The notes under the pieces are model-generated. The model made no database searches. It was not told the origin of the DNA and saw only the letters and a list, made by a program, of their open reading frames with translations. From Vitrella brassicaformis (taxonomy: Eukaryota; Sar; Vitrellaceae): 47,019 nucleotides of DNA. The stretch spans positions 2,960-49,978 of the forward strand of contig CDMY01000460.1 in the NCBI GenBank assembly GCA_001179505.1, given 5' to 3'. Shown one piece after another: positions 23,212-35,200 of this stretch; positions within the stretch are counted from its first letter, which is position 1; each line of letters starts with the position of its first letter. The translations under genes were made by a program, and so were the position numbers.

Positions 23212-23973
23212 AAGTGGATCTATAGCATCTCGACGCCAAACTGCATCGGTCGCATCTTCTCCTTCGCCGCGGCCCTTTGCGCGCTGCGGACATCAACTAC
23301 AGAGTGTTCAGCCGTATACCGAGCGCCCCTGAAGAGCAAAGCAACGTTTATCGGTCCCCCTCTTCTTCTCCGCGCAAGAAGAACGACATCCATACATCGT
23401 CGCTGCAGCGACGGTGCCATGGGAGACCTGCCAGACAACGATGCTTCGAGCCTCGGCCTTGGCTCGTCAGCAAGAGGCGGCAATCCCACAGCCGAGGGCG
23501 ATGAGGTCCTGAAGGCGCACATCGAGTCCTTCCTGAAGCGACAAAACATGACAGCTGTGCTGCGCTTCGACATCGAGGGTGCTGACCATCTGCGTGATGC
23601 GCTCCATGTGCTGGAGAGCAGTGGCGACTGGTGCAGACACTCGAGGGCCATCCTCTGCATCCTCAAGCAACGTGAGTATGTTCCCTCCCTGCCGCTGACC
23701 ATCACACACGATGACGTCAAGAGAGTCGCGGCGTTCCAAGACTGCCCAGTGCCGGTGAAGCAGTTCTCGCTCTTCAGCCACCTGCTCAATGGTGATCACA
23801 ACATGACGCTCGATCGAAGAGATGACGGCGCCGTGACAATGGGCGGCCAATGGTTGAATATCTACACGAGGGACACGCTCCCTGCCGTTAAGGACTACTT
23901 CAAACAAGAGCATCCTTTTCTGAAGTCGTCCGATCCCGAGAACCCGCCTTGCAGCTGTAAGAAACCGTTCTGA
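23212..23973 (+). CDS. Unknown intronless protein with a possible leader
   Basis: An uninterrupted frame of about 253 codons, unusual beside its intron-rich neighbours, starts at 23212; an in-frame ATG 12 bases upstream is less likely. Residues 1-25 include IFSFAAALCALR, a hydrophobic stretch that may be a signal peptide, followed by a basic, Ser/Thr/Ala-rich region. A shorter product from the ATG at 23419 (MGDLPDNDASSLG) is possible. The body contains EVLKAHIESFLKRQNMTAVL and LPLTITHDDVKRVAAFQDCP, and the C-terminus ends PENPPCSCKKPF. It stands divergent to the minus-strand membrane protein, about 230 bp apart. Not recognised. Confidence 0.6.
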   Translation, partial: KWIYSISTPNCIGRIFSFAAALCALRTSTTECSAVYRAPLKSKATFIGPPLLLRARRTTSIHRRCSDGAMGDLPDNDASSLGLGSSARGGNPTAEGDEVLKAHIESFLKRQNMTAVLRFDIEGADHLRDALHVLESSGDWCRHSRAILCILKQREYVPSLPLTITHDDVKRVAAFQDCPVPVKQFSLFSHLLNGDHNMTLDRRDDGAVTMGGQWLNIYTRDTLPAVKDYFKQEHPFLKSSDPENPPCSCKKPF

Positions 23974-24158
23974 AGAGAGAAGGGTCATTATTGCATGGTA
24001 TGTGCGGCTGATGAACATGTTCAGATATGTATCGTAACTTCGGAAGACGTGATTATGCGGGTTTTCACGACGCCGTGCTTCTCCAGTAAGGACAGTGCAG
24101 AGAAGGTGTTTGTGTTTGTGATTATTTTGTTTGTACTCTCCTGATTTTGTTGGTCAGC

Positions 24159-24698
24159 ATGGGGTCGGGTTTTGGCGACAAAGAGTGCCATAATGTTCTG
24201 GGGACTGGCAGCAAAATCCCCAAGAAAGAGGAGACTGTCAGCTTTCGAGACCAGCGAATCGCGGAGCTGGTGGCGCAGGTGAGTGAAGCGCAGGCTATGA
24301 TGTCGTGGTCATGACATGTGCCATCAACTAGTTTGTCCCTCTGCCTTTGTCAGATGCCGCCCCCTTGGCACCGCATCACCATGACGTGTCTGTGTGGAGA
24401 GAGAGAGGATACCGAGGTTAAGCAGTTACGTCGCCTGTACTTGTGCGGAGACGATCCGAACGACAGTTTCCTCACGTATCTGCAATGTGCCACCAGAGGT
24501 GTCTTCCAAGATGCCAAGATGATGTATCTGAACACGTTTGAGACGCCTCTCCCTCCTCCTGGGGGGTGGGAATTGTGGCCGGATTGGAAGCCGTCAAGGT
24601 TCCCGGCTACGGTGGAGGTGGCACGGCGGGAGATGGGCAGTGATTTCGACCTCATCTTTGGCGAGAAAATGAGACGGGCTGAAGCCCGTGGTGAGTAA
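24159..24698 (+). CDS. Unknown 154-residue protein, two exons
   Basis: Exons 24159-24278 and 24354-24698 join in phase. The protein starts MGSGFGDKECHNVLGTGSKI, which has Gly-2 but no Ser/Thr at position 6. It continues TMTCLCGEREDTEVKQLRRL and YLCGDDPNDSFLTYLQCATR, with a Pro/Trp-rich centre (PLPPPGGWELWPDWKPSRFP) and ends in a charged helix (GEKMRRAEARGE). Several Cys pairs hint at metal binding but do not form a known zinc-finger spacing. It follows the 23212 gene by about 190 bp on the same strand. Family not recognised. Confidence 0.6.
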
Positions 24699-25150
24699 AG
24701 AGATCATGCGGGGCTGGATGACCGCAGGGACGGAGATATGCGGTGGATGGATGCATGTGACTGAATGGGATGAGGTTGTGACACTCTGTGCTCATGTGTA
24801 GTATAGAGTGACAACTGAGCTGGCTTAGGACGCTGCTCTGCTGTCATGTGCTCTCTACTGTTCCGCTGAGAGATCAGTCATCTGCTGTTGTGCTACATGA
24901 GAACAAGGCAGTTAGCTGACCTTTCAATGGAGGGTTGTAGACTTATGTGTAAAAGACATGCAGACTCACGATTGCGAATTGATGGACTAAAGAGTCTTCC
25001 ATGGATATAAAACGTTGGCAGCGACCCAGCATAAATAAACGTGCGCCCACAACACACCCACCCCACAAGTAGATGCAGTGCGGGATAGTCACCACCTCCG
25101 GCACATATAAAATGTAGGCAGCAATCGAATCGATAGGCGCTGCAGTGGGG
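24699..25150. other. Intergenic stretch with two diverged copies of the dispersed module
   Basis: No gene is supported. Weak module copies lie at 25003-25029 (GGATATAAAACGTTGGCAGC) and 25101-25160 (CATATAAAATGTAGGCAGCA then GCGCTGCAGTGGGGCAGATC). They are about 100 bp apart in the same orientation, just downstream of the minus-strand kinase-like locus. Confidence 0.5.
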
Positions 25151-25160
25151 CAGATCATGT
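25101..25160. repeat. Dispersed repeat module, diverged copy F
   Basis: It keeps the ATATAAAATGTAG block, the CTGCAG hexamer and the GGGGCAGATCA block in the same order and with similar spacing as copy D at 3023-3114. It differs in the region between. Copy E, with only the first block, is at 25003-25029. Confidence 0.45.
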
Positions 25161-28100
25161 TTTCGTGTCTCTTGCCTGTCTGTCTGTCTCCCTGGCTGGC
25201 TGCATGTCTCTCCCCTCTCGGCTGTGGCCAGACGTCCGGCCTCCTGAATGGCGCGTTGGAGCTCCTCGGGCGAGGTGGCTGGGTCGACGGACAGCTCGCT
25301 GGCCTCCCGGACGGCCTCCACCTCCTCGTTGAGGGGGGCGTCGAAGCACCGGTCGTATGCGGGCGGACGGTCCTGACCAACGGGCTTGAAGAACTTCGAG
25401 TGCGGCCCCCCAGCGGGTCGAACCTGTTGCCGTCGGCGTTCCTCAGCATGTGCATGTGGGGGGCCAGCAACAGGTTGGCCAGCAGCGAGCACAGTGAGTA
25501 GGTGTCGGCCGTCCGGCTGGACGGACCCACGATGGCTGTCCTGTCACCACTGCCACTGCTGCTGCTGCTGCTGGCGCCCTGGCCGATGATGCGGAGGAGG
25601 CTGGCGGCTGCTCGAATGTTGGCGGCTGGGTCTGTGTGGGGCGGGTTGACGGGGGGCGGGGTGATGTCGCTTGGGCGTGTCGGCTGGGGCGAGAGGGGCT
25701 GCTCGGCAATGCCGATGTCCTGGGCCATCTCCAGGTCGATCCACCGGCCTCTCAGCTCACCCTTCGTCCCCTCCTCCCCTTGACTCGTGCAGGTGGGCCG
25801 CCACTCGACCAGCACGTTATTGCCGCTGGCATCCCGGTGCACCAGGCCGCCGCGAAGATCTCCGCCTGCGACACGAGCAGAGACAGGGCCAGCGAGCGGA
25901 TGTGGTGGGGGGCGATGCCGAGCTCTTTGAGGGTGGTCTGCAGGCGCTTGATCTTGTTGACGAGGCAGTTGGCTGTCGGCAGGTCGGCCCTCGCAGCAAA
26001 GAGGTCCGTGAGCGAGACGCTGTTGGACCAGATGGGGTCCTCCTCTGCCGCTGTGGTGACCTCCTGCTGGTCGTCATAGGGGCTGATGCTGTCGGCCTCC
26101 CACTCCTCGTCGCCATCGGCCTCGTCCTGCTGCTCAGCTGCCGCCCTGGAGGCCGCAAGGGTTTCGGCGCTGATGCACAGCTCCATCGGCCGCGGGCAGA
26201 AGTCGGGGGAGGCCAACATGGCGTCGCACACAGGCAAATAACAGACAGACACGTGGAAGAGCTGCGAATGTGTGTAAATGTGCCGTGTGTGTGGCGACCC
26301 ACCGGCTGCCCTGCCCATCGAAATGCCGCCAGTCTCCTTCCGCGACGACTGTGGCTTCGAGGCGGTCTTGCGGTGGCGCAGCCGCTCGGCAACAGAGGGC
26401 GTCAGGAAGCCTGGAGTACACAACGCAATGCAACTCAACGGGGGAGTGCGTTTGATGTCCGCGTCTGTGTGCGTCTGTGTGTCGGCTGTGCTTACTTATG
26501 TATTCTGATATGGATATGTAGAAGTGCCCCTGGATGCCCATGACCACCCGCTTGTAGGCCGCGTTGGGGCGGTCGGCCAGGTCCTCAGGCACGCGTGTCT
26601 TGTCGATGATGATGTAGTCGTGCCACTCCTTGGGCAGCAGCCGAATGGGCAGGACTCCCGTCGTCGGCGCCAGGCTGCCCCTCGCGCCCCCTCGGGCCAC
26701 TCGAGTGACTGGTGGTCGGCGGGGACGCTGCCGGACGCCTTCAACGCGGCCGTGATACCGCCGCCGCGGGCTGACAGGCGCTTGATGGCCTCCACCTCCC
26801 TCAGGATGGTGCTGCTGGCGTCCTCTGGCCGCTGGGCGAAGCCCAGGGGGATGTCGCACTTGAGGACGACGCGCTGCCCCGACGCCAGGTGGCCCTCGAT
26901 TATGGCAACTTCGCTGCTGTACTGCAGCATAAAGCGGCCGGCGGGGCTGAAGACTGACAGGACATCCAGTGCCGTCGCCTCTGGTGTGCCCGCCGCCTCT
27001 TGTGTGGGTCCGTCAGTGGCCGGCCCGATGTGTGCGTGGCAAAGAAAGAGAGAAGCGCCGTCTGGCGCAGCTCCCTCATCGTCGGTGTCGCCCTTTCCTT
27101 CTGCTGGGAGTGGTGCCGACTTACCGGACGCCTTGGTCCGCGGCACCGGCTCGTCGGCCATCTTGCACAGGCGGTGGTTGCGGCCGCGGTCCTTGACGGG
27201 CGTATAGCGGTTGGAGAACATGCTGTCGCGCACCGAGTTGCAATACGAGCCGTACTCGGGCCGCCTTTTGTGCAGACCCGCCACAAACTGCAGACACACA
27301 GAGAGAACAAGAGAATGTATTGATGCAGACAGACACCTGGTGTGACAGACAGGAGACCATACCCACCTCGTTGATCTGAGGGTAGTTTGTGCTGTTGATG
27401 TTGCCGCCGGGGATGTCGTTGTGGCACACGAAGAAGCTGGATGAGTGTGTAGTTGATGGTCATGTGCGTGGCAAACACGCAGGCCATCGACTCGGCCTCC
27501 GCCATGTGCTCCTCAAGCAGCTTGAACACGCCCGTGAAGGACTTCTCCAACTGCACACACACACACACACACACACGCATCCATCCATCCACCCGTCATC
27601 AGCCATGATTGCCTGCCCACCTTGACTATGTTCGTCCGCCGCGTTTTGGTGAGATTGTCGTTCGTCCTGCCGGCTATCATCTCGCTCCTCGCCTGCGCCA
27701 CATAGCCGTCCACCAAGTTGTGCAAACAGCCGGTGGCATGAGCCATATTGGCGAAGAGCTCGTCCTTCTCCCAGCTGGCCGCTGCGGACTCTGGCTGCGC
27801 CGTCGATGCACGGGATGAGTGGGGGTGGTGCGAGAGCGCTCGCAGGAAGCACCACACCTGCACCACACCTGCCTGGCTGGCTGTCGAAGTACGACTCACC
27901 CAAGAAGGTGATCTTGGTGACACCGGGTGGCAGCGCCGCCCCATACTTGACCTCAGTGTCCTCGAAGCCTGCACACACGAACACCCAGCCGCCCAAAATG
28001 ACCACATGTTGGTATGCAGCGATCGATCTATGTCACAGTGTTGGCCGGCCGACCTGGCTCTTTGGCGACGAGTTTGATGAGCTCGGGGAGCTGTTCCCTC

Positions 28101-28475
28101 TCGCTCTCCTTCTGGTTCTCCCGCTTCTGGGAGGACTTGCCGGGGTTCTTGACCCGCGGCACCGGCTTGTCAGCCATCCTTTTCGCCACAGTTGATTATG
28201 CGATAGAGACGGCTTCCCTTCCACAAGTCTTTGTTCCTCGTCCTTTTGGCGTCGTCCGGCCACTCTCGGTCGGCATCCAAGAGGTCGAGCGGCAGGCCAC
28301 GTGGAGCAGCACGTCATAGGCATGCTGCAGAAGGCAGGCAGGCAGGCGCTAGGCAGGCGTGTGTGTTTTTGTGTGCGCACCGACCTGCCAAAACGCCCTG
28401 CTTACTTTTCTGATATTCAGGAGGCCTTGGTCTTCGGGCACGCATGTCCGTCATCGTCCCCGACTAGGTATCGCG
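25155..28475 (-). pseudogene. Protein-kinase-like gene with several frame breaks
   Basis: Exon-like blocks run on the minus strand from about 28475 to 25155. The kinase part is clear: SGQRVVLKCDIPLGF (ATP-binding Lys), ILREVEAIKRL (helix C Glu), GLVHRDASGNNVLVEW (HRD catalytic loop with Asn) and RWIDLEMAQD where DFG is expected, giving DLE. The HRD-A-S-G-N-N form with a non-DFG Asp motif resembles FunK1-type kinases, a tentative likeness. Upstream exons (28177-28054, 27968-27900, 27790-27621, about 27558-27372, about 27290-27126) carry an N-terminal domain with MADKPVPRVKNPGKSS, echoed later as KMADEPVPRTKASGKS. Frames must shift near 28178, 27450, 26690, 25853 and 25410 to keep protein-like sequence. 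That argues for a decaying gene, or for base-loss errors in the assembly. Confidence 0.6.
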
Positions 28476-28950
28476 ACACAAGAGAGAAATGACAGGAATA
28501 AGTCAGTCGTCATATACCAGCAGCACAGTGTGGTGCATCGGGGCTGCACAGCCGGCAGGCAGCGAAAGTCATCAGAACTGCTGATGGCAGAAAAGGAAAA
28601 AGAATAAAACAAAGAAGGCCGTCTCCCTCCTCTCTCGAATTCTCGACCGTCCTTCTTACCCAAAATCGGTTCTTGCTGTCGTAGCGGGATTACAAGCCAG
28701 TGCGGCAGTATTGCATGGGGGGCAGAAGGGGAGTGAGGATACACAACGGATTCCAACAGTGGAGCTGCAGAAGGCAAGAAGGACTCATCCCTGTAGACAG
28801 CTGATTCTCGATATGCGTACCAGTGCCGTAGATAGCTGTGTGAGCGGCGTGGAAGGGGAGAGGAATGGGAATTCGGAATGCGATGAAGATCGCGACTAAG
28901 CTCGCCATGGTGCGTGAAACCGCTGCGGTGAGATCTTCGAGAAAATCGTC
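28476..28950. other. Intergenic stretch upstream of RPF1
   Basis: No convincing frame. It should hold the divergent promoters of the kinase-like locus and RPF1. No repeat or RNA gene was recognised. Confidence 0.5.
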
Positions 28951-30568
28951 ATGAAGAAACGTGCTGAGAAGAAGTCTGGTCGTTCTGGCGATCGTGATGC
29001 CAGCAAGGTGATGAAGGAGGGCAAGAAGAAGCGAGGTGGTGAGCCAACCATCGACAGGAGCCGAGCCGAGGCCTTGATTCCACTCATTAAGAACAAGCAG
29101 AAGCGGCGAGAGCTCCTTGGCAAGCTGTTCCGGGAGAAGCAGAAGGAGAAAGCGAAGTTTAGAAGAGCGAGGAAAGCCGCAGAGGCGCGGGGCGAGAAGG
29201 TCAGCACCGCCGAACACGCAATGAATAAGCCGACACACATGCCAGTGTGCTGTTTTCAGGTCGAGAGGCAGAAACCGAGGACCATAGAGGACATGCGGGA
29301 GGCAGACGACACCATTGGTAACACAAGGGAGAGGATCAGATGCTTATGTGACAACACCGATGTCTTGTTGTGTTGCAGTGACCAAGGAGGACGAGGAGGT
29401 CCAGGCGGAGGACGCTGCCGATGAATTCGCCTCTTACTTCGATGGATCGAGGCCGCCAAAGATCATGCTCACAACCAACAAGTGAGCTGCGGAGGGGGCG
29501 AGAGGGATGACAAGCAGCGCATGGATGCTGATGGTGTCTGGTGTGTGTCAGGCGGCCGTCTGCTGAGATGTTTGATTTCCTTAAGGAGCTGGTCGCCATC
29601 ATACCGCGATGCTTCTACCATAAGGTGAGCCGGCAAGACATCGATGGGTGCGCACATAGCCGCATTATCTGGTATGCTTGGCCGTTTGCAGAGGGCGAAT
29701 CGCGAGATCAAGAAGATGGTCAAGTATGCGTGTGACAAGAACTTCACGGACCTCATCATCGTCAACGAGAAGGCCAAGCGGCCCTTTTCACTCTACATCT
29801 GCCACCTGCCAGGTGCCCCCCACGGACGCCACATCACATCTACTGGTGGCTAGTTACCATTCCCTGCCGTCATCTGCATGCAGAGGGCCCGACCACCTTC
29901 TTTCGCCTGACGAGGCTGAAGCTTGCACAACACATGAAGGTGAGGGAGTGAGCAGAGCGCACTGAAGGAAACGTGCACACACTATCTGGATCGAATGTGC
30001 GGCATTTGTCGTATATCGTCAGGGTGGTGCGACGTCGAGTGATCACAATCCTGAGATCATCCTCAACAACTTCGACTCACGAGTCGGACACAGGCTGGGT
30101 GAGTTAACCGCTCCACACACATGGCCGCATAGATGATTGCTCTGCCTGTGTTTGTGTGTGCAGGGCGTCAGTTCGCGGCGTTGTTTCCGCAGCGTCCTGA
30201 GTTTCTGGGCCGTCGTGTGATCTGCTTCCACAACCAGAGGGACTTCGTTTTCTTCAGACACTACAGGCACGGTTGTCACAGGCAGACATATGTGAGTCAA
30301 TGGTATGGTTGTTTCGTTCAGGTATGAGTTCGACAAGAATGGGGAGCGGACTCGGCTGCAGGAGATCGGCCCACGATTCACTCTCAAACTCAGATGGATG
30401 CAGGCAACCCACCACACCACACCAGACGACACGAGCACAGAAGCACCAATGCTCTGTGTGTGTGTGTGTGTGTGTTAGGAGGGTACGTTCAACACGACAT
30501 CCGGCGAGTATGAGTTCCTGTGGCGGCCGGACCTGCAAGTGTCGAGGAAGAAGTTCTTCATGGGATAG
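28951..30568 (+). CDS. RPF1: Ribosome production factor 1 (Brix-domain protein)
   Basis: RPF1 is a nucleolar assembly factor for the large ribosomal subunit. Ten exons (28951-29199, 29260-29317, 29379-29481, 29552-29624, 29692-29812, 29884-29939, 30023-30098, 30164-30266, 30322-30403, 30479-30568) close in phase to about 336 residues, close to the human length. The N-terminal 90 residues are Lys/Arg-rich ([20 protein letters not shown]). The Brix domain follows: [76 protein letters not shown] and [20 protein letters not shown]. It ends [18 protein letters not shown] and RKKFFMG, as RPF1 rather than IMP4 or RPF2 does. The introns after exons 8 and 9 both need GC donors. Confidence 0.93.
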
Positions 30569-30787
30569 CGGGGTGGATTGATGAAGCAATCACAGTCAAT
30601 CTGTGCATGGGTGCTGTGTATAGACAGACAGACAGACAAACAGACATGCTGCATGTCGACGTCGATCATGTGACTCACACTCTCTGCCCGTGCACGTGAT
30701 TGATTGACTGATAATTGATCGACTGACTCACTGCTGGCATGCATACATATGTAACCAGCGTACTGATTCACTCAGACACCATGCGGC

Positions 30788-32096
30788 ATGCAACACGGTG
30801 ACAGCACACTCTACGATGAGTGTGTCGCATTCCTTCACGACAAAAACAACAGGGGCCGGTCGCTGAGAGGCGAGATGGCGGCGCTCAAAGCAGACATGAC
30901 CATGTTCAAACAGTCACTCGACAACCTGCAGGTCGATGAGACACAGACACAACAGACGCAGACGTGGAGGATTCATTTCTTTCCGTGTTCCCGCAGGCTG
31001 AGATCATCCGCGGGCGGCAGAGGCAGTGGCAGCAGAAGAAGCTTGCCAACGTGCCCAAGTGTCTGCCACGTAAATAACAGACAAACAAACATCCACGCAA
31101 CAACGAGTGCCATTTGGTCTGTTCCTGAATGCAGAGATTCCAGCGCATGGTCCATCGCGTGAGGACGAGAGACGGCCCACCCGCATTGTGCCTGAGGTGC
31201 CACTAGTCGCCAGTAACAACCAGCCCAGCAACAATCCGACCAAGAAACGCAGACTGCTGCTGCTGCCCATGACAAGCAGGAGGAGCCCTCGCCAGCCCTC
31301 ACACAAAGACAATGCACGTGCCGCCGCACTCTCGTCCAAGAGCAGACGCTCTTACAGCGAGGTATGCAGGACATACACAGCAAATGTCTCGCTTGTCGAT
31401 GGATGCTTGATGTATGTAATTACACAGGTGTCGTCTTTGGTGTCTGGTGTCTCTGGCTCCAAACTCAGCAGCGGCAAAGGATCGCAGAAGAGACGTACAA
31501 TAATCCACTCGACGTGTCTGTGTGTGTGATTGCTCCTTCTATGTGTTGGTTTGTGTCAGGTCATCGCAAGGTCCGGGAGCTTGTGTTGCACTGTGCACAG
31601 GACGGCGGCAGGACCGAGACCCACCCTGTGTTTGATGAACTCGAGTGTGGCCTCTTCAAGGAAGAGGACGAACAGGTATACATCCGAACATACAGCGAGA
31701 CTCAGATGGATGTACGAGTGTCTTCTCTACTGGTTTTGTGCTATCTCTGTGTCCAATCAGGAGTTCTTGTGTCTGCGTGCGTCAAATGAGAAGAGCGGCC
31801 ACATGCCAAACGATGACGACCAGCTCACTCAGCAAGACGTACCATGCCAGCTACACCAGCCATACCATGCGATTCTCCTCCTCTCCCTCTTACTTCTCTG
31901 TGTGTGTATGTTCTAGTCGCTGGAATGGGCACAGCAGATGATCCACAAGTATCTCCAGCAGTTGCCGACACTGCTACGAGAGCAGGTGGACGAGCACGAC
32001 CTCATCCACGGCGGGGCGCAGGCAAATCGCACTGAGAGTGTGAGAGAGATGCTTGTGCCTCTGTGGCTCAAGGAAAGGCATTCGTGCACAAAGTGA
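30788..32096 (+). CDS. Unknown 294-residue protein, seven exons
   Basis: Exons 30788-30931, 30997-31069, 31135-31361, 31428-31494, 31560-31675, 31761-31838 and 31917-32096 join in phase. An ATG at 30781 is out of frame and stops at once. The N-terminal 70 residues are helical (RSLRGEMAALKADMTMFKQS) and probably coiled coil. The middle is basic, Ser/Arg-rich and likely disordered (RRLLLLPMTSRRSPRQPSHK). The C-terminal part is acidic-helical (SLEWAQQMIHKYLQQLPTLL) and ends LWLKERHSCTK. No signal peptide or membrane helix. It converges on CFAP251 with 133 bp between stops. A ciliary or nuclear role would be a guess; the family is not recognised. Confidence 0.65.
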
Positions 32097-32229
32097 TGAC
32101 TGATTGACGGCTGCGCACATGCATGTCAGACGCAGATGCATGTAATGAGTGGATCCGAGCAAGAGACACAACATGCAAAGATCGACAGAAGGCGTCCCTC
32201 ACAGACCAGAAAAGCAAGAGTCATTTTGA

Positions 32230-35200
32230 TCACTCGACTTGTTGTGACGTCTGTGCGCTGGCGCCGAGCTCGCCCTCTTCTTCATCCTCTTCGTTCTCCT
32301 CCTCGCCCAGGCCGAGAATGTCCCGCGCAAAGTCGTGGGGGTTGGACACATCGGCAAACACACTGTGCACAGAAGAGTCGCCAACCAACGCCTGAAAGAA
32401 CAGGGTGTACATGCACATGGAACATGTCTCTCTATGCCGCGTTCGCACCTGCAGGCAGTCCTCGAGCCCCTCAAGTGTCATTCGCTCCCCAAACTGATCC
32501 ATTGCACGCATACAGAAGGATCCGTGAGAAATGACGGATGGTGAGGGCCTTGCTGACCTTGACGAGTATCTGCACGAGTCGGTCTTTGTTGACGGGCTGG
32601 CCGTCCGTCTTGAGCGCATTGAAAGCCGATGCTACCTGATCAGTCGTCACCGCAAACACCGGCCTGCATCAACAAGCACAGCAGGGGATGGAATGACTGG
32701 GCCTGTGTGTTGGTGTCTCCTCGCTGACACTCACCTATGGTTGACGTAGAGCTTGAAGAAATCGTCGAACACAATCCTGTCGACGTAGTCGCCTGCACCC
32801 AAGAGGCTCAGACAGCAGAACCCCTCCGTATTCACGTGTGATTACGGGCTGACCTGTCTCAGCGAATTTGGAGTATTTGACTTCATTGATCATGTTCTGG
32901 ATCTCCAGCTGAGTGGGGAAGTACCCGAGGGCACACATCAAGTGCGGAATCTCCTGCAGTCACAAATACAGATATGGAGGAAGAGAAAGGCTTCCGTGTC
33001 TCTCGCCTCTTCACCTCCACAGGGATGGTGCCATCGAGGCTGCGTGCTCGAGTGGTGTTTTCGTCCTGTGACCGGATCTGTGAGTAGTAGAAGTAGTCCT
33101 TCATGTCTGAATAGAACTCGCCCTGCTCGCCCCCCTCTATCAGCTTCAAGAAAGGCTCGATGCCGTTGCCCCCTACCCGCAGAATGAATACGTCTCAGCA
33201 AAGGCTACGTGGGCACGACAGGTGTTACCGAATACGGATGCCGCGGCGACGGGGCTGGGGTCCATCTTCCATTGGTTGATGGTGAGGTCAGTGCCGCCAC
33301 ACGTGAATGCGTGTTTGCCCTCGAAGTCGACGGCGATGGCCGCGATGTGGCCCGGCTGGGCTATCAGACCCATGCACTTGTTTGGGTTACTGACACACAG
33401 CAGGCAGCATATATACAAGTCGAGTGGATGATGGGCCAAGGGTCTCTCTCACCCATCAAGCGGCAGCTGCACCAAGCCCAGGACCTTCTCGTACGTCGAA
33501 TACAGCATGAACTGCCTATCGGGGAGAAAGGCCTGACTTTGACAGATGTGCTAGCAGGTCAAGATCTTGTTGTGGCTTACTCGGGCCCTTCCTTGTCTTT
33601 GTACACGGGAATCATCTGACACACAGGGCCACCGTATGTGGGCGCCAGCGCTGTCTGCAAGCCAAGTCCAACACACACAAGACGCACATGACATGATGCC
33701 CGGCAAAGGCTGCCTCCGATGTCCTGCCAGCCACCTTTCTGCATGTCTTGTGTGTGGCGTTCCAGACTTTGAATTTGTACTCGTCGTTGAGTGTCAGCAC
33801 ATTGGCATTGTCGACCTTGCTGCCGTACGGGTACCACACGCAGCCGGTTGGCCTTGCCTCCTGCTCCACCTGTGTCACCATGGCGATCTGCAGCCCCGTC
33901 CACTCAGTGGAACTCTTGACATTGTACTCGACCAGACGGCGGTCCTCGCCTATAGAAAATAACCTGCATAGAGAGAGACACGAGAGACACGCCGTAGATG
34001 TGCGCGTGTGATGCATCTGATGTACCTGTGTTTGTCGCTTTCTGGTCCTGAGAAAGAGAGGCCGACAATGGGACGCCAATGCGACCGGTGCTTGCCTGCG
34101 CAGAGGAGGGATAAGGAAAGGCAGGACATACGGACGATACGATGTCCTCTCATCTCACCCGAGAACATCCACTCGAGTGGGTAGTTGCGATCATTGTGCC
34201 GATGACCGTGCCTGAATACACATCAGCAATACGGCCGTGAGGCAGTGCAGTCAGGTGTGCCATTCACCTGTATAGACACACACATCTGTCGTGATGGGAC
34301 ACGGCAAGGTGAGTCGAATCGGGGCTAAACGCCAGCTGACCGGACACACATATACAAGGGCGCCATCAGTGTACGCTGTCATGTTTCCTGCGTCTTGTCA
34401 GCCCGCATGCATACGTGTGTGGCACATTCCTTAGAGTCTCGGACCGACACTGACTCTGACAGGTCATCCGACTTCAGAATCTTCACGGTACCGTTCGTGA
34501 AACCTGCACAGCAAACAAGGTGTCATCGACCCGCGGCGCATATCAACTGGGCAGACCAACTGGGCAGCTCACCAACGGCGAGCAGCTTTCCATTTGGTGA
34601 GAACTCCAGTGTGTGCGGCACCAGCTTCTCGAATATCTTGACCAGATGCAGCGACCGAGACTGGTAGTTCCACAGGTGGACAAAACCTTCGACCAGCCAC
34701 ACAGCACCCCAGGTGGTGTCATCGAAATGCCAGGGCTTTTTCCTTCACACCACACCCGAGTATCCGCAGACAGCAAGGAGGGGCAGGGCGGGATGACAGG
34801 AGAGGCCAAACACGGGCGAGTCCAGACCCTGCAGAACCAGACGACCTCTGAGAAAGGAGGGATGAGTGGCCGGCGACAGTCGGACATGGAGCCAACAGAT
34901 GCCTGGCTCACCTTCTATCATCTGCGGAGAGCTCGTAGAACAGGTGAGAGTCCACCTGATGGTCGGACAAGACAGAAGCAACCACTCCGTACCAGCCAAG
35001 CGTGTCTCCGTTACTGTCTACCAGCACGACAAGAGCTGATGCAGTCGACACCAGAAAGGACGCACAGCGGAACTCCTCATCCTTTGAACCAGTGTCTACA
35101 TTTGTACACAGCCAACTACACAATGCAGCGAGCTCGACACTCCATGCTTCCTTACCTTCTTCCTCCGCTGCTTCGAAGGACAGGGCCTTCACCGACCCCT

